From: Acanthochromis polyacanthus
Lineage: Eukaryota; Chordata; Actinopteri; Pomacentridae
DNA length: 64,000 nucleotides
NCBI RefSeq assembly: GCF_021347895.1
Contig: NC_067120.1
Location: 24,227,361 to 24,291,360, forward strand
Reading direction: 5' to 3'
Shown in pieces: positions 28,479 through 41,000 of this stretch. The notes beneath the pieces are model-generated. The model was not told the DNA's origin. It searched no databases and worked only from the letters and a program-made list of their open reading frames with translations. A program made the position numbers and the translations under genes. The stretch's first letter is position 1; each line of letters begins with the position of its first letter.

Positions 28479-31175
28479 GGACCTTGACAAACTGAAAGGC
28501 AGTCTACAATATGCAGCTGCAACAACCACTAATACGTTTGAAGTATCTACCAAATCTGGGTATTCGTGGATTTCTAAATACTGTATACTGTAATGCATAT
28601 GTTCAATATTTGCAGTCAAGCTTACAGCTTTATGGGTTCTACTTAAACTTTTATTCCCCACAGCAAAAAATTTCCCCTGAGTCTTTTGAAGAACATAGTT
28701 CCTCCACAGGAGGTTTAAAAATGATCAAGCAGGTGCTTACAGAGCTAAATGAAATGGATTTATTTGTCAAGTATAGTAAGATTTTTCCAGCATGTTCCAA
28801 CTGCTGTGTCTGAAGAACTGAAACCACACTATTGTTTTGTTGTTGTTTCATATGCTTCTACACCATAACCACAATGGACCCACAAAATAAATTCTATGAT
28901 AGGTTGATGAAGAAGCCCAGCATGCTTTAATGCTCACACTTCAGTCCATAAATATTGTTCAGAGAGATGGCAATATATTTACTGGTGAACGTTATTTGGT
29001 CTGTGGACAAGTTCAGCAATGCCATCCATTAGTTTCATGGGCATTTCAGACTGGACTAAAGTGCTCTACTTGACCTGACTCTAAAGCCAGACTGTTTCTG
29101 TGGTTAGAAAGTCTTCAGGTAATTGGTTCAGTGTCTCCATCATCCTGTGTACAATTGGCATCAGCCCACAATCCCACACCATCAACATCTTGGCCTGAGC
29201 AGCCCTTCATTTCATAATGACTCAGAGGCGTTCTTTGACATTTAGATTAGAGCGCTTCTTCCACTCACAGCCTCTCACACACCTCCTCCATTCATTTCAC
29301 ACATGTTGAGACTCAGCCGCCATCTTTCTATCACCATCTCACACAGTAGCTAGAGGAATCTGCTTCTTGGCAATCCCTCTGTGGCACATAAAGTACATTC
29401 ACCTGAAGTGTTAGACTGTACCGACAGCAGCTTTGAGTGGACTCTTTCTCTACAGCAGGTGGGTGGTTCAGTGTTTTGCTCAAGGGCACTTCTGCATGTG
29501 TAAGTCTGAGCATTTCAACCTTTGAGATAAGAGCTGCAGGCTAAAAGACCCTGAGTATTTTCTGCAGAACTCGCTTCCTTTTGTTGTCTACTTTTAGACT
29601 CTACCTGTAGCACTCTGAATATAACTTCCTTATTAAAAGATGAAAGTTTCAGTGCAAGGAGGAGTGAAAAGATTTTAAAAGCTTGTTGTCAAATCGCATT
29701 CTTATAAGAATTTTTAATTTTTCTAATAAATAGCGTATCGTAGTGAAAATGTATTGGTTCATCTCTAAAAATAAGGTTGCATTTCCAATAGAGATATCTA
29801 GAGCTGATGCAAAAGGTCAGTAAAAGCAGTGATCCAGAAGTCTATGAGTCTCCAGAGCTGAGACTCAAAACCTGGATGAGAGGTGAAACTTCTTCAAGGA
29901 CCCAAAAAAGCAGTCAATTTGCCATCTACTTAAAAGTCTCTCTTTGGTCATTAATTTAACCGCTGAAAACTCACAGCTTAGCTGTTACTTGTTCTTTAGG
30001 TGTGTTGGGCATGAATGCCTTGAAGTCTGAATCTGTGTCTTTGAGACATTTATTGGTAGTGTAGTTTCAAGCTAAAAAAGCTCAGTCTCTCAACACAATA
30101 TTAACATGCTAGTAAGGTTAAGAAAAAGACAATTACATCAATAATAAGCTAATGTTGGCCAGTTTAACTGTCTACTACGGAAGCCAGTTACTCAAATTCA
30201 TTACTTAATTACATCTAAATGTATTTTGAGTACAGTTGCAATTACCCCTTCAATTTCACCTGGGAAAGACATTTACTAATGCATTTCTTTGGAAACAGGT
30301 GTTAAGCTGCAGAATAGCTGAGAAAAATCACAACATTCAATTACACGCTCACATTTTCGAATCATCTTACTTTGGGTTTAACATGTGCTAATAAGCACAC
30401 TCAAAAGGCACTTTGGGTACATTAAACCTCCTCGTGTAGTGTCACCACAAACATCTTATAATGTCATGTGAATCTCATTTTGTGATAATATATTAATTGC
30501 ATCTTTTCTCACTTATACCGATGCCAACAGCAGTAAAGTTTCTTTTTCGCTGTGTTCTTGCTGAACTTCTCATCATGCTGTTACAGCTGGAAAACTCCCA
30601 CGCTCCTCTCTGCTGCCTCCGGCTACATCAGCAGCAGCAGGAGAGAAGCAGGTTAACAGGCCGGACTAAAAATGACAAATATTGTTTCATATGTAGAGAT
30701 GAGGCAGAACAGAGGATAGCAGTGAGATGATTTTTTTTTAAATCATATGTAAGTGTAGCTCTCTGTTGGTCTCCGTCTTTCTCTCTCTATGGTAACCCGA
30801 AGTCGGCCACTCACAGCTGCTGCTCTCATTCTGCTCCAACTGAACACCCACACTCTACTAAAGTGTGTGTGAGAGACACACACTTGAACAGGCACTGTAT
30901 GTGTGTGTTTGAATGAAATAGCCAGAGTAAATCAATGTGACAGAGCAGCAGACAGTAGAAGAGAATCTGCATTAACAGTAACTGTAAGACTTACCATGTG
31001 TATCAGTTTTATTCCTATAGCACACTTCTGCTGCTGCTGCAGTTACACCTCAGCCACTAAATGTAGCTAAACAAGATGACAGTTAACTGAAATAGCAGGT
31101 GCCAGTGCTGAGCAATATGAAGACACTCATCGTGAGACGACAGAGTGCTTAGACTAAAGGAGGGTTCGCTTGTAC
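28479..31175. other. intron 2 segment, mostly unique DNA
   Basis: No gene seen. Around 29445-29530 the string CAGTGTTTTGCTCAAGGGCACTT is a phrase found in a teleost SINE-type repeat, seen here without clear ends. Confidence 0.45.
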
Positions 31176-31470
31176 AACTGCAACTAATGCTTATTTTAAT
31201 GTATCATTTGTGTTCTAAGCAGTTTGCAGAGTCCATAAAATGCCAGAAAAAGAGGCAAAAACGTTCAGCATAAGTTCCCAAAGTCCACAGTGACAACTTC
31301 AGTGGCCTTGCTGTTTCTAATCAGCAGTCTAATTTTTAAAGATATCTAGACTGTAAAGATGGAAAATAGAAAAAAAACTGCAGATCCTCACTTTAGACAA
31401 CCTGGAGCCAGGGAACAATTTTACATTGAAATGATAATATATCAATTATTACGATTGTGACAGATGAGTT
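31176..31470. repeat. fragment of the hAT-like miniature family
   Basis: Opens with ACTGCAACTAATGCTTATTTTAAT, the tip seen at the right end of the element at 28067-28470 in opposite orientation. It continues with TAAAATGCCAGAAAAAG and ends near ATATCAATTATTACGATTG. Boundaries approximate. Confidence 0.5.
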
Positions 31471-31686
31471 TTAATTTATTTCTGTTTACTACATGAATTG
31501 TCCCCTTAAACGGTTGGTTATATTAGATCATCATGGACAGGTCTGTGTCTAAACACTTTTGAGGCAATACTGAATTTAAAAGATTGTTGTATACTGTTCT
31601 TTAGTTACAGTGTTGCCAAAATGAGACATTTTGTTGTAAATATTTTATATAATGTGTTCATTGCTATGACAATATGAAATTATATT

Positions 31687-31735
31687 GAGGCTGCAACTAA
31701 TGATTGTTTTCAATATTGATTGTCAAGACAATCAG
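31687..31735. repeat. terminal fragment of the hAT-like miniature family
   Basis: GAGGCTGCAACTAATGATTG followed by TTTTCAATATTGATTGTC matches the family tip. The rest of the element is not contiguous. The right tip at 32573 could be its partner after later insertions. Confidence 0.45.
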
Positions 31736-31984
31736 TCCTCACCCAGCAGCCTTTGCAGCAGACAGCACAGATGTAGTGATAATCTACCAAAACGTTGTAC
31801 GGTGAAGTTGAGCACTACAATTACAATTTTTTTTCTGTTCCAGAAATGCAAGTACTTAGACTACTTAAACAGACCATAAACGGACTATTGTGAAAGTAAC
31901 TGTTTGGATCACAAGGTGTGCCAAATGAAGAAGTAGCAACAAGAAACAAAATGCCCTGTAGCGAATGTTTCACACTCAATAAAT

Positions 31985-32145
31985 TAGAGCGCGACTGATT
32001 TGTCAGCCAATCAATACTGGCCAATTGCACGTACACTGGTATCGATGAGTTGACCAATATGAGCCATATGAACATAAGCAGAACAGCTCTGACTATTGTT
32101 TACTCTCCTCTTAGCACTGTGTGCAGCAGATACAGCAGCGCATGG
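31985..32145. repeat. worn dispersed repeat (GACTGATTTGTCAGCC type)
   Basis: AGAGCGCGACTGATTTGTCA followed by GCCAATCAATACTGGCCAAT resembles the head of a common fish DNA-transposon-derived repeat (GCGACCGAT..CGGCC). No right end was identified. Assignment from memory. Confidence 0.35.
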
Positions 32146-32404
32146 ATCATAGTCAAGGGGTGTGTTTATGGCAATTTGCCAACTGCTTTGTAAAATACAT
32201 TGCTAGAAAGTTCGTGAATAATTGCCCTGTCATTGTCTCTGTTCAATGTAACTAGCAGATATATGAAGAATACAGGACAATATATTAATATCAAGATTTT
32301 TACTCCCTAAAAATCTATCTCATCATCTCAAATCTAGTATTAGCCCAACAGAACAGATTTTTAAAAGCTATGCATATCATATCAAACTGCACAATTCAGT
32401 CCCA

Positions 32405-32573
32405 TGTATGGGAGGAACTCATTTTCTTGTTTTGTCAGACCAAAAGTCAAAAACCTAATTCTCCACGAGCAAAAATAGAAATTATTTGGTCTTTTATGAA
32501 AAATACATGAAATATTTCATCAGTAAAGTTAACTGTCTGTTGACTAATCAATAAAGCAACAAATTGCTCCAGC
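32405..32573. repeat. right half of a hAT-like miniature element
   Basis: Contains TTCTTGTTTTGTCAGACCAA (compare GAGTTGTGGATGAAACAAGAC in the 28-kb copy, reverse strand) and ends TTGACTAATCAATAAAGCAA then CAAATTGCTCCAGCTCTA, the inverted form of the TAGAGCTG tip. Confidence 0.5.
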
Positions 32574-34235
32574 TCTAAATCCATATTCCCTGATATAAAG
32601 CATTCTCTGTAATATCCCCACGCCTTGCTAATTCTTTGGTATTGTCAGGAGGTGCTGTTTATTTTTGTGCTATTAAGAACAAGTGTTAGTAAAATGGTGG
32701 AATATTTTACTTCTAGGAACTTGTAACTCTTTCATTTCTGCTTCTCCTGACAGACCAACCGACAGATGCTTGACAGAAAAATGTCAGGTTTCCTCAGCTC
32801 ACTTCTAAAAAGGGTGTGGATGCTTCTTAAGACTGTCACAACACAACTTTAACTATACAATATCAAGGCAAAAACAATTCATGATGGCACTGCTATCGTG
32901 ACATATATATACATTTTGAGGATAAGATAATAATGCTATCATTCAGATTTATCTTTAACTTTGTTGTGTGTTCTGTTTCTTTTTTTTTTTGGCAAATGAA
33001 ATGCAACCAAATACAGGTTTAGGGAGGAGGAGAGCATGTATGTTGTAACCATAACTATGTTGCTCATATGTTGAAGCATCACCAGAACAGTCACTGGCAC
33101 GGAATACTGTCAATATTTTCATATGTGTATTACTAGGATATCTCATTGGGTATTTCATTTTGTTAATCATTATAGTTACCTTTAATGTCTTCCTCTGTAA
33201 AGACAAACATTTTTGTTCTGTTACAGATGGTATTGTATAAGTGTGGAGAGCATTAATACTGCCTTTGTGCAGGGTCAGACACAGCAAGCAGAGGTGGCCA
33301 TTTTGCTGTTTGTATCACCATCTCTCATTTCCTTCCCCACCTCATCACATGGAGCAGCCGTGTGTGTGAGTTCGTGTTCATGACGCTTTCAGCCCACATC
33401 AAACAGCAGCCGTGTCATCAAATCAACTGACCGAGAGACCCTGACAGAGGAAGCAGTAGAGGGGGGGAGAGGGAGGCAAGACAAAGAGTGGAAAAGGGAA
33501 ATTTTGGACACTGCTGCCTCTTGAACTGGAATATAGGAGAAAATTGTATGTAAAGAAGGAACACGCGGCAAAGGAAGAAGTGCATCATCCACTCAGACAT
33601 GAGGAGAATATGCAGAACATTAATGAAAACAACAACACAGCGTCTAATTTAGAATTTTGGAATTAATGGGGAGTAGCAACAAACACAAAAGGGAGAGTGT
33701 GTTGCTTATGATCACTGGGCAAGGCACTGACACAAGCAGTGGCATGGGTTCAAATCCCTGGGTAAGTGAAAGGACCCAGAAACTGCGCATTTTGTTCTTG
33801 CAGGATTTCGAGAGAAGATCGATCAAATACATCACGTTTGGAGCACGCACAAGATGCACTTCACTGTATTACAGTATATTCTATGTTCACACTATTTTGT
33901 CAAGCCCTTATATGTGGCAACAACTAAATAAATTATACGGTGACCGAGCTGTTTGTATAGCAGTGGCAGGCTGACACACTGCTACCTTACTGCTGTTTTT
34001 GTCCTGATATTAAGGTGAGAAGGCACTGCATCTAATCAGGCTGACTCACAAACTGATGCTGAACCACAGACAAGCATCTCAACTCCAATAAATGAGATGC
34101 TGCAGATCTGAGAAACTAACCATCCAGAGAAAAGCTGCCTTGCCAGCATGTGGTATTTTCCCCACAAGTCTTGCTGTTCTTCCTTTATAAGCATTGCAAA
34201 TCAGCAGAGACAATAAAGCTGCAGGATTTCTGGGT
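32574..34235. other. intron 2 segment, unique DNA
   Basis: No gene seen. GGGTTCAAATCCCTGGG at about 33747-33763 has a B-box look, but no A box or tail is clear. The minus-strand open frames at 33389-33600 come from purine-rich sequence. Confidence 0.45.
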
Positions 34236-34435
34236 GTCAAATGCATTTCAGCTGTTTACTCTTCCTTGTTCTTGTTGATTTGATGACAGTTTGTTTTTTT
34301 TTAAGCAAAAAATGTCAAACATCCACTGATTCCAGCTTGTCAAATGTGAGGATTTGCTGTTGTTCTCTGTTTTACATTTTGGTAAATTTCATATCTTTGG
34401 TTGTGGGACAAAGCAAGAACTAAGCTTCAAAGCGT

Positions 34436-34545
34436 CGGCAAGCACCGGGGTTGGAGGTTTGATTCCCACTGGGGCCACACCTATGCTGTACGCACTCAGA
34501 GCCCTGTGAAGCACTCTACATAAAAGTCTCCATCAAACTGCATAT
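34436..34545 (+). repeat. tRNA-derived SINE fragment
   Basis: A B-box-like GGTTTGATTCCC at 34456-34467 is followed by a 3' part ending CTACATAAAAGTCTCCATCA. This parallels the GGATAAAAGCGTCTGCTAAATG tail of a widespread teleost SINE. The A box and the duplications are not clear. Confidence 0.5.
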
Positions 34546-36050
34546 GTTCCACTGTATAATTATGTAAAGAATGAAGGGAGAGAGGGAAGACTAAATATAG
34601 GCTATATATAAAAGAAGGAGGAGGGGGGTTATAGGCAGGGAGAGAGAGGATTAAGACAGAAAGACAGTGAGAGGGATAGTTGCTATGACCTACTTCCTAA
34701 GCACTTCACCAATCGCTTTCATTCACAGTGAAGAATTTTACAAAAGCAAATACAGCAGATACATGCATGCAAACATACAAATATCAGACTGACACAGGAA
34801 CAAGAGATGGGCTCAGATACCCATGTCTATTTTGGAATCGATTCTAAGTTAGTAAAATACTCAGGTCTAATAAGCTCCGGGGCTGAACTGGGCTACAAAA
34901 CACTAAAAGTGTCCTCAATTAATTCACAATAAAAGCATTTGTTCTAATTGGGTCAGATCTTATCTGCTGCACTAAAACATCAAGTTACAGCAAAAAAAGT
35001 CATTCTGAAGCATAAAAAACCTCTTTTTTATATAAATATCTGTGATTCAGTCCTAACATGAATGTAATGTTACCACTAAAGTTTTACAAAAAAACGTCCA
35101 AAACACACTGTGTGTACACTTGTGGTCTAGAAGACATAACTGAACCTCTTTCTTCATCATTTTATTACTGACTTTCCTCCAATCAAAATCAGCAGCAAAT
35201 TAATAGTTGGGTCTCTGATAACATGTGAAAGTGTAGTCAAGGCCGAGGAAGAACAAGAGGGGATACACTCCAGGAGCCAGTATTAAGCTATTTCAGCACA
35301 GCCAGGATATCTTTTTGTTATTGGCAGTCACTAAGCGTTCACACAGAGCGGGTCATTTACCTGTTCAGTGAAGCCAGGGTTTCTGAATCTAGCTCAGAAC
35401 ATGTTCACATAAAACTGTCAGTGTTGATGACCAATCACAAACACGGACAGGTTTCAACATGCGCATTTTCGAAAGGACAAAGTATATTCCTAAGCCAATA
35501 TGTGGAACGTGAAACTATATACATAAGCTAAAATTAATATCTTAAAAGCAATTTTTAACTCTTATATTCCTGTTCCTTGTTAAAAGAGTCTAAACGGTCT
35601 CTAAAAACTCCTACTCTCCTCAAAGATCCTCTCACTGTGTGTGCACTGAGCTCCAAAGGATCTTCAAGACACGGTGATGCCATTCTTACAAGAGAATCGG
35701 TCGGTCAGTAAGTAGTGCATTTATACCTGTTGATCTGTTACGTCAAACATAATCTGTTCCAAAGCAAGTTAGGTGTTCAGCAGGAGTTACCATGGTGCAG
35801 TATCCCAGTAAGTCAGTACTATTGCTGTAACCCAGAAAACCCAGAGTTAAACCAGAATTTGGCACACTAACCCCAAATCTTGCTTCACAGTACAGACTTG
35901 TTACACCTGTCATAATGTGCATTCAAATCTGCAGCAAAGGAATCAAAGCAGTGACAAACAAACATAGCAGGCTAGCTTAAACAGTATGAAATAAACAACT
36001 GCAACATGTGATATTTGCAGGAGGGTACTTCAGTCTAAATATCTAAATAT
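34546..36050. other. intron 2 segment, unique DNA
   Basis: Nothing recognisable apart from short purine-rich runs near 34570-34680. Confidence 0.45.
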
Positions 36051-36051
36051 T

Positions 36052-36103
36052 GAATTTCCCTTCGGGGATGAATAAAGTGATTCTATTCTACTCTATTCTA
36101 TAT
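36052..36103 (+). mobile_element. LINE 3' tail with short (CTATT)n
   Basis: GAATTTCCCTTCGGGGATGA followed by ATAAAGTGATTCTATTCTACTCTATTCTA is the same 3' end as the copy at 28154-28246, in the opposite orientation and with about four imperfect tail units. The shorter, interrupted tail suggests an older insertion or tail decay. Confidence 0.75.
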
Positions 36104-39100
36104 CTGTTCAACATGTTAAAGCAACACTTAAAAGAAGGATGAGTGCTCTGTGTCAGCCTAGCATCACTGTATTTTGAGTCCCATCAGATTCTATGACCTC
36201 CAGCAGTACAACAACAATTTCATGCTTACGCAATTTTAAGTGTAACATTCATGCAAAACATCAGCAATTTATTTAACTGACATTCAGATGATGACAAAGT
36301 AGAATTACTATTATTTTCACTGTCCCCCCACCCCACAGTAATCAGGAAAAAGACTCAGGATGTGGTTAATGAATGTTACAGAGCAGTGATCAATGTTGTG
36401 AAAGCTCCACAATCCAAAAGTTTGACAGTGAATTACTGTACTTTCCACTCATGTCAGCATCAATAAAAGCAGTATATTATTCAGATAACAAAGTACTTTA
36501 ATAGATTTTGCAAGGGATGTGAAAGCATTTGGATTCAATTAAATGCTACCAAACTGCATTAGTGGCCCACGAAACTTATTTTTAAAAAATGCATAGCCCA
36601 ATTTTAAAGAAAGGTACTACTGCGGATGGAAAATGGTCACACAAAAGACAATGTTCATCTTTAAAGAAGGGTCCATGTTTTTCTAAGCCTTTATTAAGAT
36701 ACGCATTACAATGGTTTAAAAGTGCAACACGGGGTCAAGGACACAACTCCATCGCATAGTAAAATGGCCAACAGAGAAAACAAAAAAAAAATGCCCAAAC
36801 TCACACATTTTAAGAGACCACTCTTATGTCATGAATTTGTTTGCTTTTATACAACTCAAAGACAATCATTAAGCTGTCCAATAGGATGAAAAAAGCAGTA
36901 AATCCTTTCATTTGAAAAGCAACAATATGACATTAATTCTAAAGGTTTCGGTCTGTAGTAGAGAAAACTAAGGATTTCTAAAGAACATTTCTTTTTGGGC
37001 TGCCTAACACTATCTGAGGAAACATTTTTCTCTGTGAGCATTTAGAATGGAAAGAGCATTGTGTTTCAAAATGCACAGGGCTGTATTTAAGTCCAGTTAA
37101 AGTAACTGATTCACAAGTCTGAAGGCTTGGCACACACCAAAACACTGCATGGTGACAGTATATTTGTAGTCCCACTGGGGCAAACAGTCAAAAATTCCAC
37201 TCAAATGAATGAGGGGGCTGTGACCTTAGTGCTGAAACAACAACACTAACACAGGACATTAAATGCCAAACAAATGTAGGATATATAGTAAAATTACAAT
37301 TTGTACAGGCACAGCCAAAAACATCGTCTTGTGCTCTCATTTCTCAGAGATTTTAAAGAGCGAAACATTTAACTGATTGATCTGAAAACAAAAGACTGAT
37401 ATATTAATAATTTAAATAATCCTTAGTTGCAGTCCTACATACATTACAGACACACTCAGACATGCCGTTTTAACTCTGAGACAGTCCACCCCCGTGGGAG
37501 TGGATCTGTCTTCTGAATTGACTGACAGCACTTCAAAAACCATCCCATGGAATAAAAAGGAAAAAAATAAAGTAATAAGAAACGAGTCTCCAGAGACATC
37601 CACTATCGGGTCGTACCACTTTCCCCCAAATGGGGGGTTGGTGGTGGTGACTCTCAGAGTCTTTCTAGCCTCATTCCTAAGTGGCATGTCAGTGGGTGGC
37701 AGTGAAACACGAGACTGGGAGCTTGAGAAGGAGGGTCTGGGCTTAAAGAGAGGGGTGAGCTGGTTGCTAGGCAGCCGACTGATCAGAGCAGGATGATGAC
37801 TGGATTGTATATCTGGAGCTGGACAGAGAGGGTTAACCCAAGAAGTGTAGACCTGATTCTAGACGTACACAAATGTATCACAGGCTGCGTTTCATGCTGA
37901 AACTGAATGTACAATCATGAGCATTACAGGCGTATATTCATTATTGCAGGTATTGAGTATGTTCCTGTCATGTTTTCACACTAAATTGATATTCCACAAT
38001 GCCTAAAAACTGCCCCAATACTTCTGACTGACAATCATGTCAACACACACACACACACACGCACACACACACCAGCAGAATGACAGAAAAAAAATCCCTT
38101 GGCTGAACAATTTTCTCATCCTAATTTCATTTCTAATATCTATAAAACCTCTCAAAAAAATAGGTCAGTTGGGGATGCTGATAGTACTGCTGAGAAATTT
38201 GTTTGGTTTGAATAAAATGAAAAGATATTTTCCTTGATTTGTAAGGTCAACAATTTTGCACAGCAGACGATTGAACCGACTGGGAAGCTTTCTGAAGCAT
38301 CGCTCTCTATCAAGGGGGGAAAAAAACTAAATTGCAGCGTGCAGCTCAGAGAGTGCACAGTGATTTTTAATATATTTCGGATTAGCTGCACAGCCCAGAG
38401 AGAGGAGGATACAGCAAAGGAAAGAGAGAAATTCAAAGATTCATTTGGAAGGATAAAAACTCCAAGGAAGACAGTAATGATGAGTAATGAGCTGCCACAC
38501 TGTCTGTCCAAACAGATAAGAACACAGATAGAAACAAAGAAGCAGTAAGCGACAAGCAGCTACACAAAGAGAGGGCAGGATGTCCAAAACACAAAGATTT
38601 ACAAGAACAAAAAAAGAGATGAAGAGAGATATAGAAGAAGACAAACATTACTGACTGCAGGGAGGGGGGAGAGCTGGAAAAGCCCAGCAACAGGGCATGC
38701 CTTAAATAGCTAGATGGCCGGAGATAACGTGACGCTGGAGAAAGCCTGATGGCCCGGGGCATGTGTTGTGTTGCTCTAAACATGTATGAGCCTACTGCTG
38801 ACAGCAGCTCCATGGGCTTTCTTAGTCATATGGCAGATCACATGACCTCCTGAGAAAGCCTGCCCACATGAGGCCGGATGCTGGTGGGCAGAAATGCCGA
38901 CCGCCAATCTGGATTTCCGTCTGTGGGGATGTTACCCCAGTCCAAGTTAGGAACAGCACTCAGAGTTTTTGTTGTATTCAAGAAAGGATGTCCATTTCAC
39001 TCCTCTAAAGGCAAATACAGTGCTGCTGAAACTGCCACAGCTACAGCACCATATATCAAGAATTAATGCAATCAGTAATGCACTGAAGATGCAACAGAAA

Positions 39101-40560
39101 ACCATTCATTATGGATCAGATCTCAAAAAAATGTGCTGCTTAAACAGTGAGGAAGTCAAGAAACATTCACCTAAATGTAATATTGCCCTGATGATTAGGA
39201 ACAACAATGTGGCGGCATCCACTTACAGTCATTTTGCCTTGGTGAGCAGAAGAACAGTTTTTGACTCCATTCATTAAATCCTTGAGAACATGTGGTTTTG
39301 TCACAGTGGTCCAGCAGCATTCCTGCAATATCTATGTCCATTACTATCGGACCAAAACTGCAGAAGACTGCAGAGTATCCCAGTGCCTTAAAATGCTTTA
39401 CAAGGACCTGAATGAGAAAAACGGTGCTTAGAAACACACCACTTGGGAAATAAACTACTTCACTGTGTGAGGGAATAGATGTAGTGTAAGAAAATAACTG
39501 CACAGTTGAAGCGGAGTATGTGTAAATCACGTACTCAGTGCAAACACACCTGCACACTTCAGGCTTGAAAGGACTCCCAGCCTGTCTGAATCTATATGTG
39601 TAAGTCTTCAACTAGTTGCAATAGCTGCTCACTAAGATGTTTTGTTTTCTATCATTGGCCTTCAACTGATCACTCCTTGCCAGTAAAATCATCCCATCAA
39701 GTCATTTTCACAAAAGCACAGGCATCCAATCAGGAAACCTCCGTCTGTACCATCAATCTCTCCAACTGAGACCAAGAACATAACAGTTATAAAATGTCTG
39801 ACAAACTGTCCCAACTGTCCAGGCTGGCTCATAATTTAAAGTGAGAGTACAATCTGTACTTCTCTTAAGATTACAAAGCTGCAGGTGCAGGACTTTATAT
39901 TGCATTGACAAAAGAACCTCCATGTGACAGGAGCAAAAATGCCCAGGAATTGCTTGAAGTCCAGAGGTTAAATGAGGTTTCATTAGATTAGCATTAATGA
40001 ATTAATCTCTCACATCAAATCCGAAGAAATGAACATCAAATTTTGAAACTTTGCAGTTTGTGTTTTATTAATCTCTAAGCTTTCGCTTGCTTGTTTTTGT
40101 TCTGCAACTACAAATCCATAATGCTCATGTTAAGCCTGCATTTCCTAAATGTGCAAGTATGCAGACCATTAGCACTACAAGCCAATAGACTGCATGGCTG
40201 GGCTACACTAAGCTCAATGTTAACAATTGTCACCCCTTGGGGTCAAAAAAATGTATGTCTCTCACAGGGGTCTCATAGAACCATCTCCTACAGCTCATCC
40301 AGCACTGTTTAGAAGTTGTGGTCAGTTTTGTTCCCAATGCCTTTCAAAACATTCACTTCTTGCCAGTAAATGAATGAGATGAGCTACAAACTGTCAAGGA
40401 AATTTAAAAGACTATTAATGATCTTGAGATTTTCTACTTCCATCCTCTCTTCAACACTGAAGAGGCTTTAAAAATGGTGTCTTTGTAAAACTATTTCTTT
40501 GTGTTAGTGGGAAAGTAGCACTGGCTGTCAGCCAAAGACTTAATCTTGATTCTGGCTGGC
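36104..40560. other. intron 2 segment, mostly unique DNA
   Basis: Contains a miniature-family right end (about 37330-37437, ending TTAGTTGCAGTCCTA), a (CA)n tract at 38042-38072 and a purine-rich block at 38390-38660 that generates long minus-strand open frames. No exon recognised. Confidence 0.45.
37330..37437. repeat. right end of a hAT-like miniature element
   Basis: Ends AATAATCCTTAGTTGCAGTCCTA, the family tip. Upstream it carries TCATTTCTCAGAGATTTTAAAGAG. The left end is not visible. Confidence 0.45.
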
Positions 40561-41000
40561 GAGTTTATCCTCTGTGACTCCGGTAGCCATTCAGCTAATC
40601 AGCCAAAATCTACCGTTTGTTAAAACACTGAAAGCAGCTACATCATTTTGGAAATGGACCTTAGGCCTGTGGTTTGTCAGCACAAATAAGAACAGTTTGT
40701 GTCCTGCTCTGAGAATTGGGTAAGGATGCAGTCTCCAAATGCCCTCTGAAAAACTCTTGGCACAGAAGAATGGGTGACTTGTGTAGCCATCGGCCACGGT
40801 AATCATGTGATATCTCTGTCGTTTGGCTAATCTCCTTACAGCCTCCTTTCTTTTTCTCCAGGATGAAGCCTGATACGGCAGCTCAGCCAGCTTTAGCCAC
40901 ACGCTAATTAATCTGCGGCACCAAAGCCTCTTAATAACACACAAACGGCGCAAACAATCGTTGTAGCTGTGCCAAGTCATGGAGGTTTGGTCCAAGCTTC
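40560..41000. promoter_or_regulatory. candidate conserved noncoding element (intron 2)
   Basis: A repeat-free island with dense homeodomain-like cores, for example CACGCTAATTAATCTGCGGC and CTCTTAATAACACACAAACG, more GC-balanced than the surroundings. It lies in the first 3 kb of intron 2 after exon 2. A 134-codon minus-strand open frame here (40591-40995) has no domain that I recognise and may be incidental. The regulatory call is inference from composition only. Confidence 0.25.

Noticed and set aside
40591..40995. 134-codon minus-strand frame as an extra exon or gene
   Set aside because: No domain recognised, and cttnbp2 exons 2 and 3 already join with no missing residues. Kept only as a noncoding candidate.
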